A DNA stretch of 64,000 nucleotides. It comes from Bacteroidales bacterium. GTDB taxonomy: Bacteria > Bacteroidota > Bacteroidia > Bacteroidales > UBA932. Below the pieces are notes generated by a model, which was given only the letters and a program-made list of their open reading frames with translations, had not been told where the DNA came from and did not search any database. The stretch is taken from positions 19,443-83,442 of the forward strand of contig JAFZWV010000032.1 of assembly GCA_017617035.1 (NCBI GenBank). Reading direction: 5' to 3'. This document shows positions 42,365-51,718 of this stretch, piece after piece. The translations under genes and the position numbers were made by a program. Each line of letters opens with the position of its first letter. The stretch's first letter is position 1.

Positions 42365-43137
42365 CGCGTCTCGATGTACTTCACGTCGAAACCGTCGCGT
42401 GTGACGTTAATGACGTTGTATCCCGAGCGGTCGCGGTCGAAAGCGAAGCCGACCGGGCCAGCGGCGTAGAAGCGGATGCCCTCGTATTCAGTACTGTAAT
42501 CGATGTGAGTGTGGCCAGCGAATACGGCGTCCACTCCGTGTTCTTTAAAGAGTTCTATGTATTCCTTGCGCTTAGGGATGGAGAAATTGAAGTAGTCTTC
42601 AGGTTCATCGATAGTCTGGCGAATAATCGGGCAGTGAAGGAATACGAAAGTGTATTTTGCTTTCCTGGACTTCGAGAGCTCTTTGCGTAACCACTCCAAC
42701 TGCTCTGCTTCCAACTCCTCTTCCCCATTCTTGATGCAGTTCGAGTCGATTCCTATAAACGCGCAGCCGTTTTTGCGAAGGGAGAACCTGGTCGGTCCAT
42801 GCAATGCAGCCCAGCGTTCGCGGCTCTGAGGCTCGTTCGTTCTGATATCGTGGTTGCCGGGCAGCTCAAAGACGGGCGCCTCAATAAGCGCACGGTCGGC
42901 GAAGTAGATAGAATCCTGCTTGTCCGAATAGGCCCAGTTAACCAGATCGCCGGTAATCACCACCAGCGCAGGATCAAGGGCGTTGACCTCCGCTACGGCG
43001 GCCTTGAACATAGTATCGGTCCTTTCCTCACTCAGCTCGAAGCCGATCTGAGGGTCGGTCATCTGAACGAAAGTGAAGGGACGAAAGGGACAGCACGCGG
43101 AGGCTAAAAACAGCAAGCCGAAAAGAATTTTTTTCAT
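42358..43137 (-). CDS. Calcineurin-like metallophosphoesterase lipoprotein
   Basis: Secreted two-metal phosphoesterase. The signal ends in a lipobox-like SACCP (Cys15 or 16). Metal ligands are QMTDPQIG, ITGDLVNW, LPGNHDIR, LHCPI and GHTHIDY; the first motif has Gln in place of the usual His (D-P-Q), as in CPPED1/CSTP1-like members. Length 259 fits a single domain. It is oriented away from the GH3 gene and toward the tRNA-Ser. Substrate unknown; nucleotide or phospho-sugar monoesters are possible. Confidence 0.88.
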   Translation of the reverse strand: MKKILFGLLFLASACCPFRPFTFVQMTDPQIGFELSEERTDTMFKAAVAEVNALDPALVVITGDLVNWAYSDKQDSIYFADRALIEAPVFELPGNHDIRTNEPQSRERWAALHGPTRFSLRKNGCAFIGIDSNCIKNGEEELEAEQLEWLRKELSKSRKAKYTFVFLHCPIIRQTIDEPEDYFNFSIPKRKEYIELFKEHGVDAVFAGHTHIDYSTEYEGIRFYAAGPVGFAFDRDRSGYNVINVTRDGFDVKYIETRL

Positions 43138-43204
43138 AAAAATATTTTTTAAGCACCTAAAATTAGCAATTATTCACCGAATAATCGGTATCTTGTACTC
43201 ACTT

Positions 43205-45286
43205 ATGAAACGAATAATCCTCCCTCTTATCGCCCTAGTGGTCGTATGCTGCACCCAGACTCCGGAGCAGCGTGCCCGCGACCTGGTCGCCCAGATGACC
43301 ATCGAACAGAAAACCGCCCTCATGGCGCATCAGTCCCTGCCCATCGACGAACTCGGAATCCCCGCCTACAACTGGTGGAACGAAGCCCTCCACGGCGTGG
43401 CCCGAAACGGCAAGGCTACCGTGTTCCCGATGCCTATAGCCATGGCCGCTTCGTTCGACGAAGCGCTTGTAAATGAGGTATTTACGGCCGTCAGCGACGA
43501 GGCGCGCATCAAGAACCGCCAGGCCCTGCAGGAAGGCGAAGCCGGATGGTACCAGGGAGTGACGTTCTGGACCCCGAACATCAATATTTTCCGCGACCCG
43601 CGCTGGGGCCGGGGAATGGAAACCTACGGCGAGGACCCGTATCTCACGGGCCAGCTCGGAATGGCGGTCGTACGCGGTCTCCAGGGCCCGGCCGACGCGC
43701 GGGTCCAGAAAGCCCATGCGTGCGCGAAACACTTCGCAGTACACTCAGGCCCGGAGTGGAATCGCCATGAATATGACGCCGTCGTGAGCGAGCGCGACCT
43801 GCGCGAAACCTACCTCCCTGCGTTCAAGGACCTCGTGACTAAGGCCGGCGTTCGCGAGGTGATGATCGCGTACAACCGTTTCCGCGGCGAGCCTTGCGGC
43901 GCGAGCGACTACCTCGTGAACACGATCCTGCGCGGCGAGTGGGGCTACAAGGGCCTCGTCGTCTCGGACTGCTGGGCCGTGAACGATTTCTACAGGCCTG
44001 GTGCCCATGGCTATAGCCCTGACGCTGCTCATGCCGTCGCGGCCGCTATCCACAACGGCACGGACCTCGAGTGCGGCGATTCTTATGTCCATATCCCCGA
44101 GGCCGTGGCTCAGGGTCTGCTGCCCGAAGAGGAGGTCGACCGCAGTCTCGTTCGCCTGCTGGCAGCGCGAATCCGTCTGGGTGAGCTGGACGGAGATATT
44201 TCTGATTGGGCCGGCTTGGCAGATACGCTGGTCGAAGGTTCCGAGCATCGCGCTTTGAGTCTGAAGATGGCGAGGGAGACCATGGTTCTGCTGCAGAACC
44301 GCGATAACATTCTGCCTTTGGCATCAGGCGCGCGCGTGGCCCTCGTCGGCCCGAACGCCGATGACAGGGAGATGATGTGGGGTAACTACAACCCGATTCC
44401 TTCGCAGACCGTGACGCTGGCCGATGCCCTGCGCGAGCGCGAGCCGGGTATCCCTGTGATTGCCGGTTGCGGGCTGACTTCCGACGCGATGCCTGTGCGT
44501 AAGTTGTTGGCTGCTCTCAAGGATGTTGATATCGTTATTTTTGCTGGCGGTATTTCCCCTCGACTAGAGGGCGAAGAAATGCCTGTCGAAGTGCCTGGAT
44601 TCAGGGGCGGCGATAGGACTGATATTGAACTTCCTATGGTTCAGAGACAGTTGCTGGCTGCTTTGCACGATGCCGGGAAGAAGATTATTCTTGTGAACTT
44701 CTCAGGGTCCGCGATGGGGTTGGTGCCCGAGACGCAGAGCTGCGACGCAATCCTTCAGGCATGGTACCCCGGCGAGGAGGGCGGCACCGCCATCGCGGAC
44801 GTGCTCTTCGGCGTGGTTTCCCCTTCCGGAAAATTACCTCTTACTTTCTATAAGTCTGTCGACCAGCTTCCCGATTTCGAAGACTATAACATGAAAGGCC
44901 GCACATATCGTTATTTCGAGGGCGAGCCTCTGTTCCCCTTCGGATATGGTCTGAGTTATACTACTTTCTCGTACGGAGAGGCCCGCGTACGCGGCCACAA
45001 ACTTATCGTCCCGATTACCAATACCGGTTCGGTTGACGCTACTGAGACTGTTCAGTTATATGTCCGTCGCCCTGACGACACCGACGGCCCGCTGAAGACT
45101 CTTCGCGGATTCCAGCGTGTATTTGTCCCCGCCGGACAAACTGTCGAAGCATGCTTTGAGTTAGGTCCCGACACTTTCCTCTCCTGGGATCCCGCCGCCG
45201 GCGACATGCGCCCGGCTCGCGGCGCCTGGGAACTCCTGTATGGTGGTTCCTCCGCGGATCTTAACGCGATTTCGTATAATTATTAG
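43205..45286 (+). CDS. GH3 beta-glycosidase (xylosidase/glucosidase-like) lipoprotein
   Basis: GH3 exo-enzyme releasing sugars from oligosaccharide ends. ATG 43205 starts a lipoprotein signal (MKRIILPLIALVVVCCTQT). The TIM-barrel half shows YNWWNEALHGVA, FWTPNINIFRDPRWGRGMETYGEDP and KHFAVHSGPE, with nucleophile Asp in VVSDCWA. The alpha/beta sandwich and a short C-terminal FnIII-like domain (about 620-693) follow. The WNEALHGVAR pattern is common in bacterial beta-xylosidases and related GH3 enzymes. The 3' half appears less GC-rich than the 5' half. It converges on the GH127-like gene. Confidence 0.9.
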   Translation: MKRIILPLIALVVVCCTQTPEQRARDLVAQMTIEQKTALMAHQSLPIDELGIPAYNWWNEALHGVARNGKATVFPMPIAMAASFDEALVNEVFTAVSDEARIKNRQALQEGEAGWYQGVTFWTPNINIFRDPRWGRGMETYGEDPYLTGQLGMAVVRGLQGPADARVQKAHACAKHFAVHSGPEWNRHEYDAVVSERDLRETYLPAFKDLVTKAGVREVMIAYNRFRGEPCGASDYLVNTILRGEWGYKGLVVSDCWAVNDFYRPGAHGYSPDAAHAVAAAIHNGTDLECGDSYVHIPEAVAQGLLPEEEVDRSLVRLLAARIRLGELDGDISDWAGLADTLVEGSEHRALSLKMARETMVLLQNRDNILPLASGARVALVGPNADDREMMWGNYNPIPSQTVTLADALREREPGIPVIAGCGLTSDAMPVRKLLAALKDVDIVIFAGGISPRLEGEEMPVEVPGFRGGDRTDIELPMVQRQLLAALHDAGKKIILVNFSGSAMGLVPETQSCDAILQAWYPGEEGGTAIADVLFGVVSPSGKLPLTFYKSVDQLPDFEDYNMKGRTYRYFEGEPLFPFGYGLSYTTFSYGEARVRGHKLIVPITNTGSVDATETVQLYVRRPDDTDGPLKTLRGFQRVFVPAGQTVEACFELGPDTFLSWDPAAGDMRPARGAWELLYGGSSADLNAISYNY

Positions 45287-45337
45287 CACTCTCTGCCATT
45301 TCGCGGGATACGACCTTGCAGGGGGAATAAAAATTGC

Positions 45338-47326
45338 CTACAGGACCGGGAATTCGGAGATTCTGAGTTTGGTACAGCCGTAAGGGACGAGCGAAATAGT
45401 CTCTTCGGTGTCGGGGATGTAGTTTGGCCAGTCGCCTACGTCGGGCGCGCCGCCGGGTGTCCAGGGCAGCGGGCCGGCGTCGCCGCCGTAAAGCTGCCAG
45501 GACGGGATGCGAGCGCCCTGCACTCGCAGATGAATCGGCGCATCAGCCAAAGTCCAGGGCCACTTTGCCCCTATCTTCGAGGAATCCACGCATACCTCAA
45601 CTGTAGAAAGATCTCCCAATACCTGATAGCGCATCAGCCCATAGTTCCAAGGCTGCGTCGAGAACACTTCCCAGTAGCAGTCGCCGAACTCCTCGCGCAT
45701 CGCCCCGCTCATCGGAACGCGACGCCATTTTTCTCCGAGTCCAAGCGCATACACCAGCGGTCCGCGCTCGACTGCCACTGAATTCTCATACCAGCGCGAC
45801 ACGCTGACTTCCATACCAAGTTCCAGACGAACAACATCTCCGTCACGCCACTCACGTTCGATACGAGCCAATTCCCAGCAGTCCTGGACCGCGTCGCCGT
45901 TTACCGTAAGGCTCGCTGAGCTGGCCCATCCGGGGATGCGCAGCTCGAGCGGGAAACGGCCCGGGCGGTCCATGCTCAACACAAACTCAATCGTGCCCTC
46001 GAACGGGTAAGCCGTACGTTCTTCTATGGTCACCGCTGCGCCCCCGAGGACCGCGCTGACCGTGCATGGAGAATAGACAAGCGCCGCCAAGCCGCCGTCG
46101 CGGGTCGCGTACCAGAGGTTCTGCGTGAACTTCGGCCAGCCCTGGTGCTGGTTCGTCAGGCAGCAGGGGTAGGCCGTCAGGAAGCCGAAGACCTGGCCGG
46201 TGCCCTTCTGAGCCACGTCGAAGTTATGCGGCCCGAAACTCACCTGCGCCTGGTTGGGCTTCTGGAAGTATTGGTGGAGCTTGAAGTCGCTGCTGACCTG
46301 GGCAGGGAGGGCGTTGAAGGCCACGCGTTCGAGCTCGTCGGCGAACCCGTTGTAGCCCAGGATTTTGAGCATCTGCTCGTAGGAGTACATCAGCTCGACC
46401 GCACTGCAGAGTTCGGAGCCCTGGCGGGGATCGTTGCCATGGAGGGCTTCGTCGCCGCCGAACATGCCATTCGGGAATCCATTGAACTCGCGAAGGTCGT
46501 TGAGGCCCTTGAAGGTCGCCTCAATCAGCTTGTCGTCCTGCTTGTACTGCCAGTAGACGAGGGGCTCCTTGAGGCCCTGAGCCAGGTTGACGCAATGGAT
46601 GCCGGCCTTGGTGCGGAGCATCTCGCCCTTCAGGAACTCGCCCGTGAAATCGAAGCTCTGCTCATGGAGGAGGTCGGCCAGCTTGAGCAGCCATGGCTCC
46701 TTGACCTTATTGTAGTACCACAGCACCACGTCCAGGTTGTCCCCGGCGCGGTACTTCGCCCAGAAGGTGTAGGTATCCAGCGGCTTTTCGGGCAGGGTCT
46801 CGAGTTGGTAGCGAAAGAACTTGCCGAAGAAGGTCAGCACTCTGGGATCCTGAGTAGCGTTGTAGTACTGCTGCAGGACCTTGAGCATGACGATGCGCGG
46901 CCACCAGTCGAAGGGCATGCCGCGTTGCAGGCCCTCAACATATGGGTAACCCTTGTCGGGGCCAAAGAAGCCGTTCTCTTTCTGGCTATTTAGCGCCCAC
47001 TCGACCCATTGCTGAGCCTTTGCTTTCAATGCGTCGTCATCGAGTATATAGGCGAGCGGCAGGAGGCCGTCAATCCAGTAAGGCCCACGCTCCCAGCGGT
47101 CGCCTTCGCCGCCTAGCCAGCCGTTGTCCTGGCCGACTACCTGCGGGTAGGTTTCGTCGAGATTCGCGGTAATCCCGTCACGCTGCCTTTCTAGCGCCTC
47201 TCGCAGCCAGCCTGCAGGCTTGATTGCTCCGAGCGGGAGCTCTTCGTATTGTCTTTCGAGCTCGGGGGCTTTATTGCAGGCCACAAACAGAAGAAGGATC
47301 AAAACGGGATATATGGCTTTTTTCAT
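45338..47326 (-). CDS. GH127/GH146-like beta-L-arabinofuranosidase lipoprotein
   Basis: Lipoprotein (Cys17, LFVACN) with an (alpha/alpha)6-barrel of the DUF1680 group that includes beta-L-arabinofuranosidases. Zinc ligands known from HypBA1-type enzymes are matched by Glu305 and Cys307 (GSELCS) and by Cys388-Cys389 (YPCCLTN); in that family one of these Cys acts as nucleophile. The C-terminal third is beta-sandwich (ELRIPGWASSASLTVNG). At 662 residues it is full length. It starts one base after the dacB gene ends and may share its transcript. Arabinose is the best substrate guess, but the DUF1680 group also includes other activities. Confidence 0.8.
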   Translation of the reverse strand: MKKAIYPVLILLLFVACNKAPELERQYEELPLGAIKPAGWLREALERQRDGITANLDETYPQVVGQDNGWLGGEGDRWERGPYWIDGLLPLAYILDDDALKAKAQQWVEWALNSQKENGFFGPDKGYPYVEGLQRGMPFDWWPRIVMLKVLQQYYNATQDPRVLTFFGKFFRYQLETLPEKPLDTYTFWAKYRAGDNLDVVLWYYNKVKEPWLLKLADLLHEQSFDFTGEFLKGEMLRTKAGIHCVNLAQGLKEPLVYWQYKQDDKLIEATFKGLNDLREFNGFPNGMFGGDEALHGNDPRQGSELCSAVELMYSYEQMLKILGYNGFADELERVAFNALPAQVSSDFKLHQYFQKPNQAQVSFGPHNFDVAQKGTGQVFGFLTAYPCCLTNQHQGWPKFTQNLWYATRDGGLAALVYSPCTVSAVLGGAAVTIEERTAYPFEGTIEFVLSMDRPGRFPLELRIPGWASSASLTVNGDAVQDCWELARIEREWRDGDVVRLELGMEVSVSRWYENSVAVERGPLVYALGLGEKWRRVPMSGAMREEFGDCYWEVFSTQPWNYGLMRYQVLGDLSTVEVCVDSSKIGAKWPWTLADAPIHLRVQGARIPSWQLYGGDAGPLPWTPGGAPDVGDWPNYIPDTEETISLVPYGCTKLRISEFPVL

Positions 47327-47327
47327 A

Positions 47328-48650
47328 TTACCGTGAAGTATGAATAATGTAATAAATTGTAGCTATTAGTTCTCCCATGGGCTCGAAAAGTTCTTCTTTG
47401 GCTGCAGTAGAGCCGTTAATCATTATGCTTACGGTAGCTGTCGGATAAGGAGACCAAATACTGGTACACATACTACTCATATGATAACCCGAATAGCAGA
47501 ACACGCCACTCATCGAGCCGCTCTTAATATGGAAATATCCACCGAGCTCAGATCTCATTTGGGGTAGCGTATGGCCAGAATAAGGGATAATGTATGCGAG
47601 GTCGGAATAAGCCGAACTTGACTGCATTTTGCAAAGGAACTGCGTTAGGAACGCCGGCGAAACCATATTTCTGCGGGAAAGGCCGCTGCCATCGACTATT
47701 CGCGCTTCTGAAGGATCAAGTCCGAGCTCTTTTAAAACGTCGTTAAGAACTGCTGTTGCCGTGTTGTAATCTGCCTTTCCCGTCGCTTCTTCCGCCATCG
47801 CGCGGAAGATGGCCTCGGCGTAGAAATTATCGCTCTCGTACAGTGTCTCGCAGGCGATGCTCATCAAAGTCGGCGATTCTACCTCTCCAAGAATAGTTAG
47901 TGTCTGGGCGGGTTCACCGAACAATTCGACACGCCCGTCCGGTCCTATATAGCCCACAGGGCCGCCAGCCTCAAAGCCCTTGCCTACCAGGTAGTTACGA
48001 AAAGCTCTGGCGCAAGTTTGTTCCCCTGTTTTGTTGGAAATCATGTGTTCCTTGAGACCGTCGACATCTATTGCGTTTTTGTTGAAACACAGGGCCGACG
48101 AGCCGGCGCCGTAATACATCGAGAGATCGCCGACTGCCCAGTCTGGACTCTCGATGGGGCCCTCCCAGGCGCGGCCGTCGCCAATTACCTGACCTTCGAT
48201 ATTGGTAATACCGGCTTCTTTAAGGAGGTGGTACCATTTAAAGAAAACGCTGTCGACCGGGAATGCGGCAGAGTCATTAGCTCCAATGGTCGGATCTCCT
48301 CCACCTATTATATAAAGATCTCCGTAAAGGACGCCGTCACGGATAGTCCCGCTGTAGCCTATTTTAGTCTTGAATGTATACTCCGGGCCCAATCTGTGCA
48401 ACGCGGCGCCTGTAGTGATTAGCTTCAAGTTCGAAGCGGGGACCATCCGCTTGTTGGCATTGTAGCCATATATCTCTTTCCCTTCCATGTCGCGGATAGA
48501 GATGCCGATGGTGGCACCGGCAAGAATATCTTTATGCTTGTCCAAGATTATCTGGACACACTCGTCCGGCGGAATCGGTCGTTTTATTATCTGAACCCCG
48601 CACCCGACAAACGCAACCAGCGCTGCGACAAGAAGGACGATTTTTCTCAT
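47328..48650 (-). CDS. dacB: D-Ala-D-Ala carboxypeptidase/endopeptidase (PBP4 family)
   Basis: Peptidoglycan hydrolase of the S13/PBP4 family, anchored by a lipoprotein-like signal (Cys17, FVGCG). The three serine-protease-like motifs are present: SxxK as PASNLKLI, SxN-type as DGSGLSRRN and KTG-type as IKSGSMSG. Length 440 is typical. It trims or cleaves cross-links in the periplasm. It overlaps the aldo/keto reductase gene by 4 bases, an odd functional pairing that probably reflects convenience transcription. Confidence 0.9.
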   Translation of the reverse strand: MRKIVLLVAALVAFVGCGVQIIKRPIPPDECVQIILDKHKDILAGATIGISIRDMEGKEIYGYNANKRMVPASNLKLITTGAALHRLGPEYTFKTKIGYSGTIRDGVLYGDLYIIGGGDPTIGANDSAAFPVDSVFFKWYHLLKEAGITNIEGQVIGDGRAWEGPIESPDWAVGDLSMYYGAGSSALCFNKNAIDVDGLKEHMISNKTGEQTCARAFRNYLVGKGFEAGGPVGYIGPDGRVELFGEPAQTLTILGEVESPTLMSIACETLYESDNFYAEAIFRAMAEEATGKADYNTATAVLNDVLKELGLDPSEARIVDGSGLSRRNMVSPAFLTQFLCKMQSSSAYSDLAYIIPYSGHTLPQMRSELGGYFHIKSGSMSGVFCYSGYHMSSMCTSIWSPYPTATVSIMINGSTAAKEELFEPMGELIATIYYIIHTSR

Positions 48651-49510
48651 ACCTGCTTTTTACCGCTGAAGACCGGCCACCAGCTGTCGTCGCCGTAGTC
48701 CTGGCCGATGCCGGCAAGGAAGGCCATATCTTCATCACTGATGGTGAAATCCAACTGGACGTTGGACTTGATATGATCGGGATTGCTTGATTTAGGGAGA
48801 GTTACGGCGCCGAGCTGAAGGGTGTACTTGATGCAGAGCTGCGGGATCGTAACCCCATAGCGGGCGGCAACCTCCGCGAGCTGTCCGTTATTCAAAGCCT
48901 GACCATGAGCAATCGGCGAGTAAGCCTCGACCAGTATCCCTTCGTTAGCGCAAAAGTCCAGCAGGTCTCTCGGGGTCTCGCCGGCATGGAGCAGAATCTG
49001 GTTGACCATGGGCTTAATGCGGCAGTCTTCCAGTATGTTCTGCAGGTCGTCGACCAGAAAGTTCGACACACCAATCGCGCGGACTTTTCCGGCCTCATAG
49101 GCATCCTCCAGGGCCTTCCAGACCTGTTTATTCTCCTTGAAATAGCGCTTCGCTCCACGGAACTCTGCCCATGGCTGCGGGCAGTGGATGATAATGAGAT
49201 CCGCATACTCCAGCCCCAGTTTACGGAGGGATTCGTCTATCGAAGCGGCGGCAGATTCGTAAGTCTTGTTCTCCGCAGCGACTTTCGTCGTTAAGAAATA
49301 TTGATCGCGCTTCAGGCCGCTTTCGCGCAGGCCCTCGCCGACGCCGCGCTCATTCTCATAAGCCTGAGCGGTATCGATGTGATGATAACCAAGCGCAAGG
49401 GCGGCTTTCACAGCGCCCGCTGCCTGGTCATCAGGAATAAGCCAGGTGCCGAGTCCCACCTTAGGAATCCGCACTCCATTACTGAGGGTGTAGGTTTCTT
49501 CGAGTATCAT
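48647..49510 (-). CDS. Aldo/keto reductase
   Basis: NADPH-dependent cytoplasmic oxidoreductase of the AKR superfamily. The catalytic tetrad is visible: Asp and Tyr in HHIDTAQAYENE, Lys in FLTTKVAAENKT and His in IIIHCPQP. GVSNFLVDDL and the C-terminal LPKSSNPDHIKSN phosphate-binding segment are typical. Length 287 matches 2,5-diketo-gluconate reductase-like AKRs. It lies 3 bases from the GDPD gene upstream and overlaps dacB. Physiological substrate unknown. Confidence 0.93.
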   Translation of the reverse strand: MILEETYTLSNGVRIPKVGLGTWLIPDDQAAGAVKAALALGYHHIDTAQAYENERGVGEGLRESGLKRDQYFLTTKVAAENKTYESAAASIDESLRKLGLEYADLIIIHCPQPWAEFRGAKRYFKENKQVWKALEDAYEAGKVRAIGVSNFLVDDLQNILEDCRIKPMVNQILLHAGETPRDLLDFCANEGILVEAYSPIAHGQALNNGQLAEVAARYGVTIPQLCIKYTLQLGAVTLPKSSNPDHIKSNVQLDFTISDEDMAFLAGIGQDYGDDSWWPVFSGKKQV

Positions 49511-49513
49511 AAT

Positions 49514-50329
49514 CTATTTCCTGTACTCGCGGTCGCCGAGGAGCTCGCGAGCGGCGAGGGGGTTGTTGGTCGTGATCTGGTCGATGCCGTTTTGGAAGAG
49601 GGTTTGCATCTTCTCGGGCTTGTCGACTGTCCAGACATTGGCCTTGAGACCCTTGGCATGCAAGTTGGCGATGAGGGCGGGCTCGACTGTGTAGATCATA
49701 GCATTGTAGTCGGCGCCCGTGTAGCCCTTGTTCTTCAGTCCATTGCTAGTCAGATCACCAGTAAGGTACTGAATCTCAAACTGAGGATGCTCAGCGATAA
49801 CTCTTTCGCATGCAACCTTGCTGAAACTGATAAATACTATGCGAGAAGGATCGTAGAGGCCGTGGGCCTTCACGATTTCCATAGATTTATCTACCAGTTC
49901 AATAGTAGCCTCATCAGTGCGCTGTTTCTTGAACTCAAGCACAAGGACTGTCTTATCTGAAAGTGCACCCTGAGCGAGGTAGTCGTCCAGAGTAGGAAGT
50001 TTCTCTCCGTTGGGAAGAGGATATTTAGCGAGTTCCTCATAAGTATAGTCGGCGATGACCATCTTCTCCGGGCCGTACTCCTTGTCATGGTTTGAAACGA
50101 CGACGCCGTCCTTGGTAAGCTGAACATCGAATTCGCTTCCCCAGAAGCCGGCGTCTTGCGCAGCCTTAAGCGAAGCGACGCTATTCTGAGCGTAGCCGGC
50201 TTGCTCGCAATTCCAGAAACCGCGATGTGCAACGATAGCGACCTGAGCAGGTGCATGACTGGCGAGATTGGCTGTTCCGCAAGAGCAAAGGGCGGCAACA
50301 GCAGCGATAAGAGTAATTATTCTTTTCAT
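49514..50329 (-). CDS. Glycerophosphodiester phosphodiesterase lipoprotein
   Basis: Exported GDPD enzyme that hydrolyses glycerophosphodiesters to glycerol 3-phosphate and an alcohol. ATG 50329 gives a lipoprotein signal (LIAAVAALCSCG, Cys16 or 18); the longer frame upstream overlaps pgi and is not coding. Catalytic and metal residues appear as VAHRGFW, SEFDVQLTKDGVVVSNHD. Length 271 is normal. It heads the leftward run GDPD-AKR-dacB-GH127. A -7 box lies 5 bases before the ATG. Confidence 0.9.
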   Translation of the reverse strand: MKRIITLIAAVAALCSCGTANLASHAPAQVAIVAHRGFWNCEQAGYAQNSVASLKAAQDAGFWGSEFDVQLTKDGVVVSNHDKEYGPEKMVIADYTYEELAKYPLPNGEKLPTLDDYLAQGALSDKTVLVLEFKKQRTDEATIELVDKSMEIVKAHGLYDPSRIVFISFSKVACERVIAEHPQFEIQYLTGDLTSNGLKNKGYTGADYNAMIYTVEPALIANLHAKGLKANVWTVDKPEKMQTLFQNGIDQITTNNPLAARELLGDREYRK

Positions 50330-50334
50330 AATGT

Positions 50335-50342
50335 CAAAGATA
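50335..50342 (-). promoter_or_regulatory. Putative -7 element for the GDPD gene
   Basis: TATCTTTG on the - strand fits TAnnTTTG but lies only 5 bases before ATG 50329, which would make a leaderless or nearly leaderless mRNA. No matching -33 box was found, so support is moderate. Confidence 0.4.
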
Positions 50343-50347
50343 AGCAT

Positions 50348-50355
50348 TAAATTTG
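50348..50355 (+). promoter_or_regulatory. Promoter -7 element for pgi
   Basis: TAAATTTG on the + strand, 37 bases before the pgi ATG, with a weak -33 (TTTT near 50323-50326) at about 20-base spacing. Confidence 0.55.
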
Positions 50356-50392
50356 TTTTCACGATTAGTACGAATTCAAACAACCAAACCAT

Positions 50393-51715
50393 ATGATCAA
50401 AGTAAACGTAGGAGGCTGCAACTCCTTTGTCAAAGATGCAGATTTTCAGCAGTATGTAAATAAGGCCCTCGCGGCATACGACGTGCTCCAGAGCGAGAAA
50501 GGAGCCGGCAACGACTTCCTCGGATGGAAGACTCTCCCGGTCGACACCCCCGAGCAGCTCATCAAAGACTGCGAGGCCGTACGCGACAGCTGGAAAGCTA
50601 AGGGCGTAAACCTCGTTATCGTCATCGGTATCGGAGGCTCGTACCTCGGAGCGAAGTGCGCGATCGAGGCCCTCTCCCACTGCTTCGTGGAGCCCGCAAC
50701 TAAGGTCGTCTTCGCCGGAAACAACCTCAGCGAGGAATATCTGGCCGAGCTTCTGGATCTCGCCAAGACCCGCAACACCGCGGTCGTCGTGATCTCGAAA
50801 TCGGGAACTACTACCGAGCCCGCCGTGGCTTTCCGCATCTTCAAGGAGTTCGTCGAGCAGACCTACGGCAAGAAGGAAGCGGCCGAGAGGATAGTCGCCA
50901 TCACCGACGCCGTCAAGGGCGCGCTCAAGACCCTGAGCACTCAGGAGGGCTACAAGACTTTCGTGGTCCCGGACAATGTAGGCGGACGCTTCAGCGTGCT
51001 GACCCCCGTGGGCCTTCTGCCCATAGTCCTGGCCGGTTTCGACATCCGCGCGCTACTTAAGGGCGCTGCCGACGAGCGCGAAGAGCTGCTCAAGAAGGGG
51101 GCCGACAATGCCGCAGTGCAGTACGCCGCCATGCGCAATCTCCTGCACCTCGAACTCGGCAAGGCCGTCGAGATTCTGGTGACCTACAACCCTAAGCTCA
51201 CCTACATCGCCGAATGGTGGAAGCAGCTCTACGGCGAGTCCGAGGGCAAGGACGGCAAGGGCATCTACCCCGCCAGCGTCACGAACACGGCCGACCTGCA
51301 CTCCATGGGCCAGTTCATCCAGGAAGGCAGCAGGGTCATGTTCGAGACCGTGATCAGCGTCGAGAAGGCAAACCGCTCAGTGGTGATCGGCACGGACCCT
51401 CAGAACCTCGACCAGCTCAACTTCCTCGCAGGCCAGCATGTCGAGCACTGTAACGCCATGGCCCAGCTCGGCGTCAAGGTCGCCCATATCGACGGCGGAG
51501 TGCCGCAGCTCGAGGTCGGCATCGAGAAGATCGACGAATACAACCTCGGCGCGCTGTTCTACTTCTTCGAGTTCGCATGCGGTGTAAGCGCATACCTGCT
51601 CGGAGTCAACCCGTTCAACCAGCCCGGCGTGGAGGCCTACAAGAAGAATATGTTCGCCCTCCTTCGCAAGCCCGGCTACGAAGCGCAGACCGAAGAGATA
51701 CTTAAGCGCATCTAA
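50393..51715 (+). CDS. pgi: Glucose-6-phosphate isomerase
   Basis: Glycolytic enzyme interconverting glucose 6-phosphate and fructose 6-phosphate. Two SIS domains carry VIGIGGSYLGAKCAIEAL and ISKSGTTTEPAVAFRIF; GGRFSVLTPVGLLP is the PGI signature 1 equivalent. The 440-residue length fits the short bacterial form. It connects the sugar phosphates released by the phosphorylases of the mannan locus with central metabolism, though it is a core gene. umuC begins 3 bases after its stop. Confidence 0.95.
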   Translation: MIKVNVGGCNSFVKDADFQQYVNKALAAYDVLQSEKGAGNDFLGWKTLPVDTPEQLIKDCEAVRDSWKAKGVNLVIVIGIGGSYLGAKCAIEALSHCFVEPATKVVFAGNNLSEEYLAELLDLAKTRNTAVVVISKSGTTTEPAVAFRIFKEFVEQTYGKKEAAERIVAITDAVKGALKTLSTQEGYKTFVVPDNVGGRFSVLTPVGLLPIVLAGFDIRALLKGAADEREELLKKGADNAAVQYAAMRNLLHLELGKAVEILVTYNPKLTYIAEWWKQLYGESEGKDGKGIYPASVTNTADLHSMGQFIQEGSRVMFETVISVEKANRSVVIGTDPQNLDQLNFLAGQHVEHCNAMAQLGVKVAHIDGGVPQLEVGIEKIDEYNLGALFYFFEFACGVSAYLLGVNPFNQPGVEAYKKNMFALLRKPGYEAQTEEILKRI

Positions 51716-51718
51716 GGT

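Noticed and set aside
50330-50680. N-terminal extension of the GDPD protein by 117 residues
   Set aside because: It would overlap pgi antisense; the lipoprotein signal begins at 50329.
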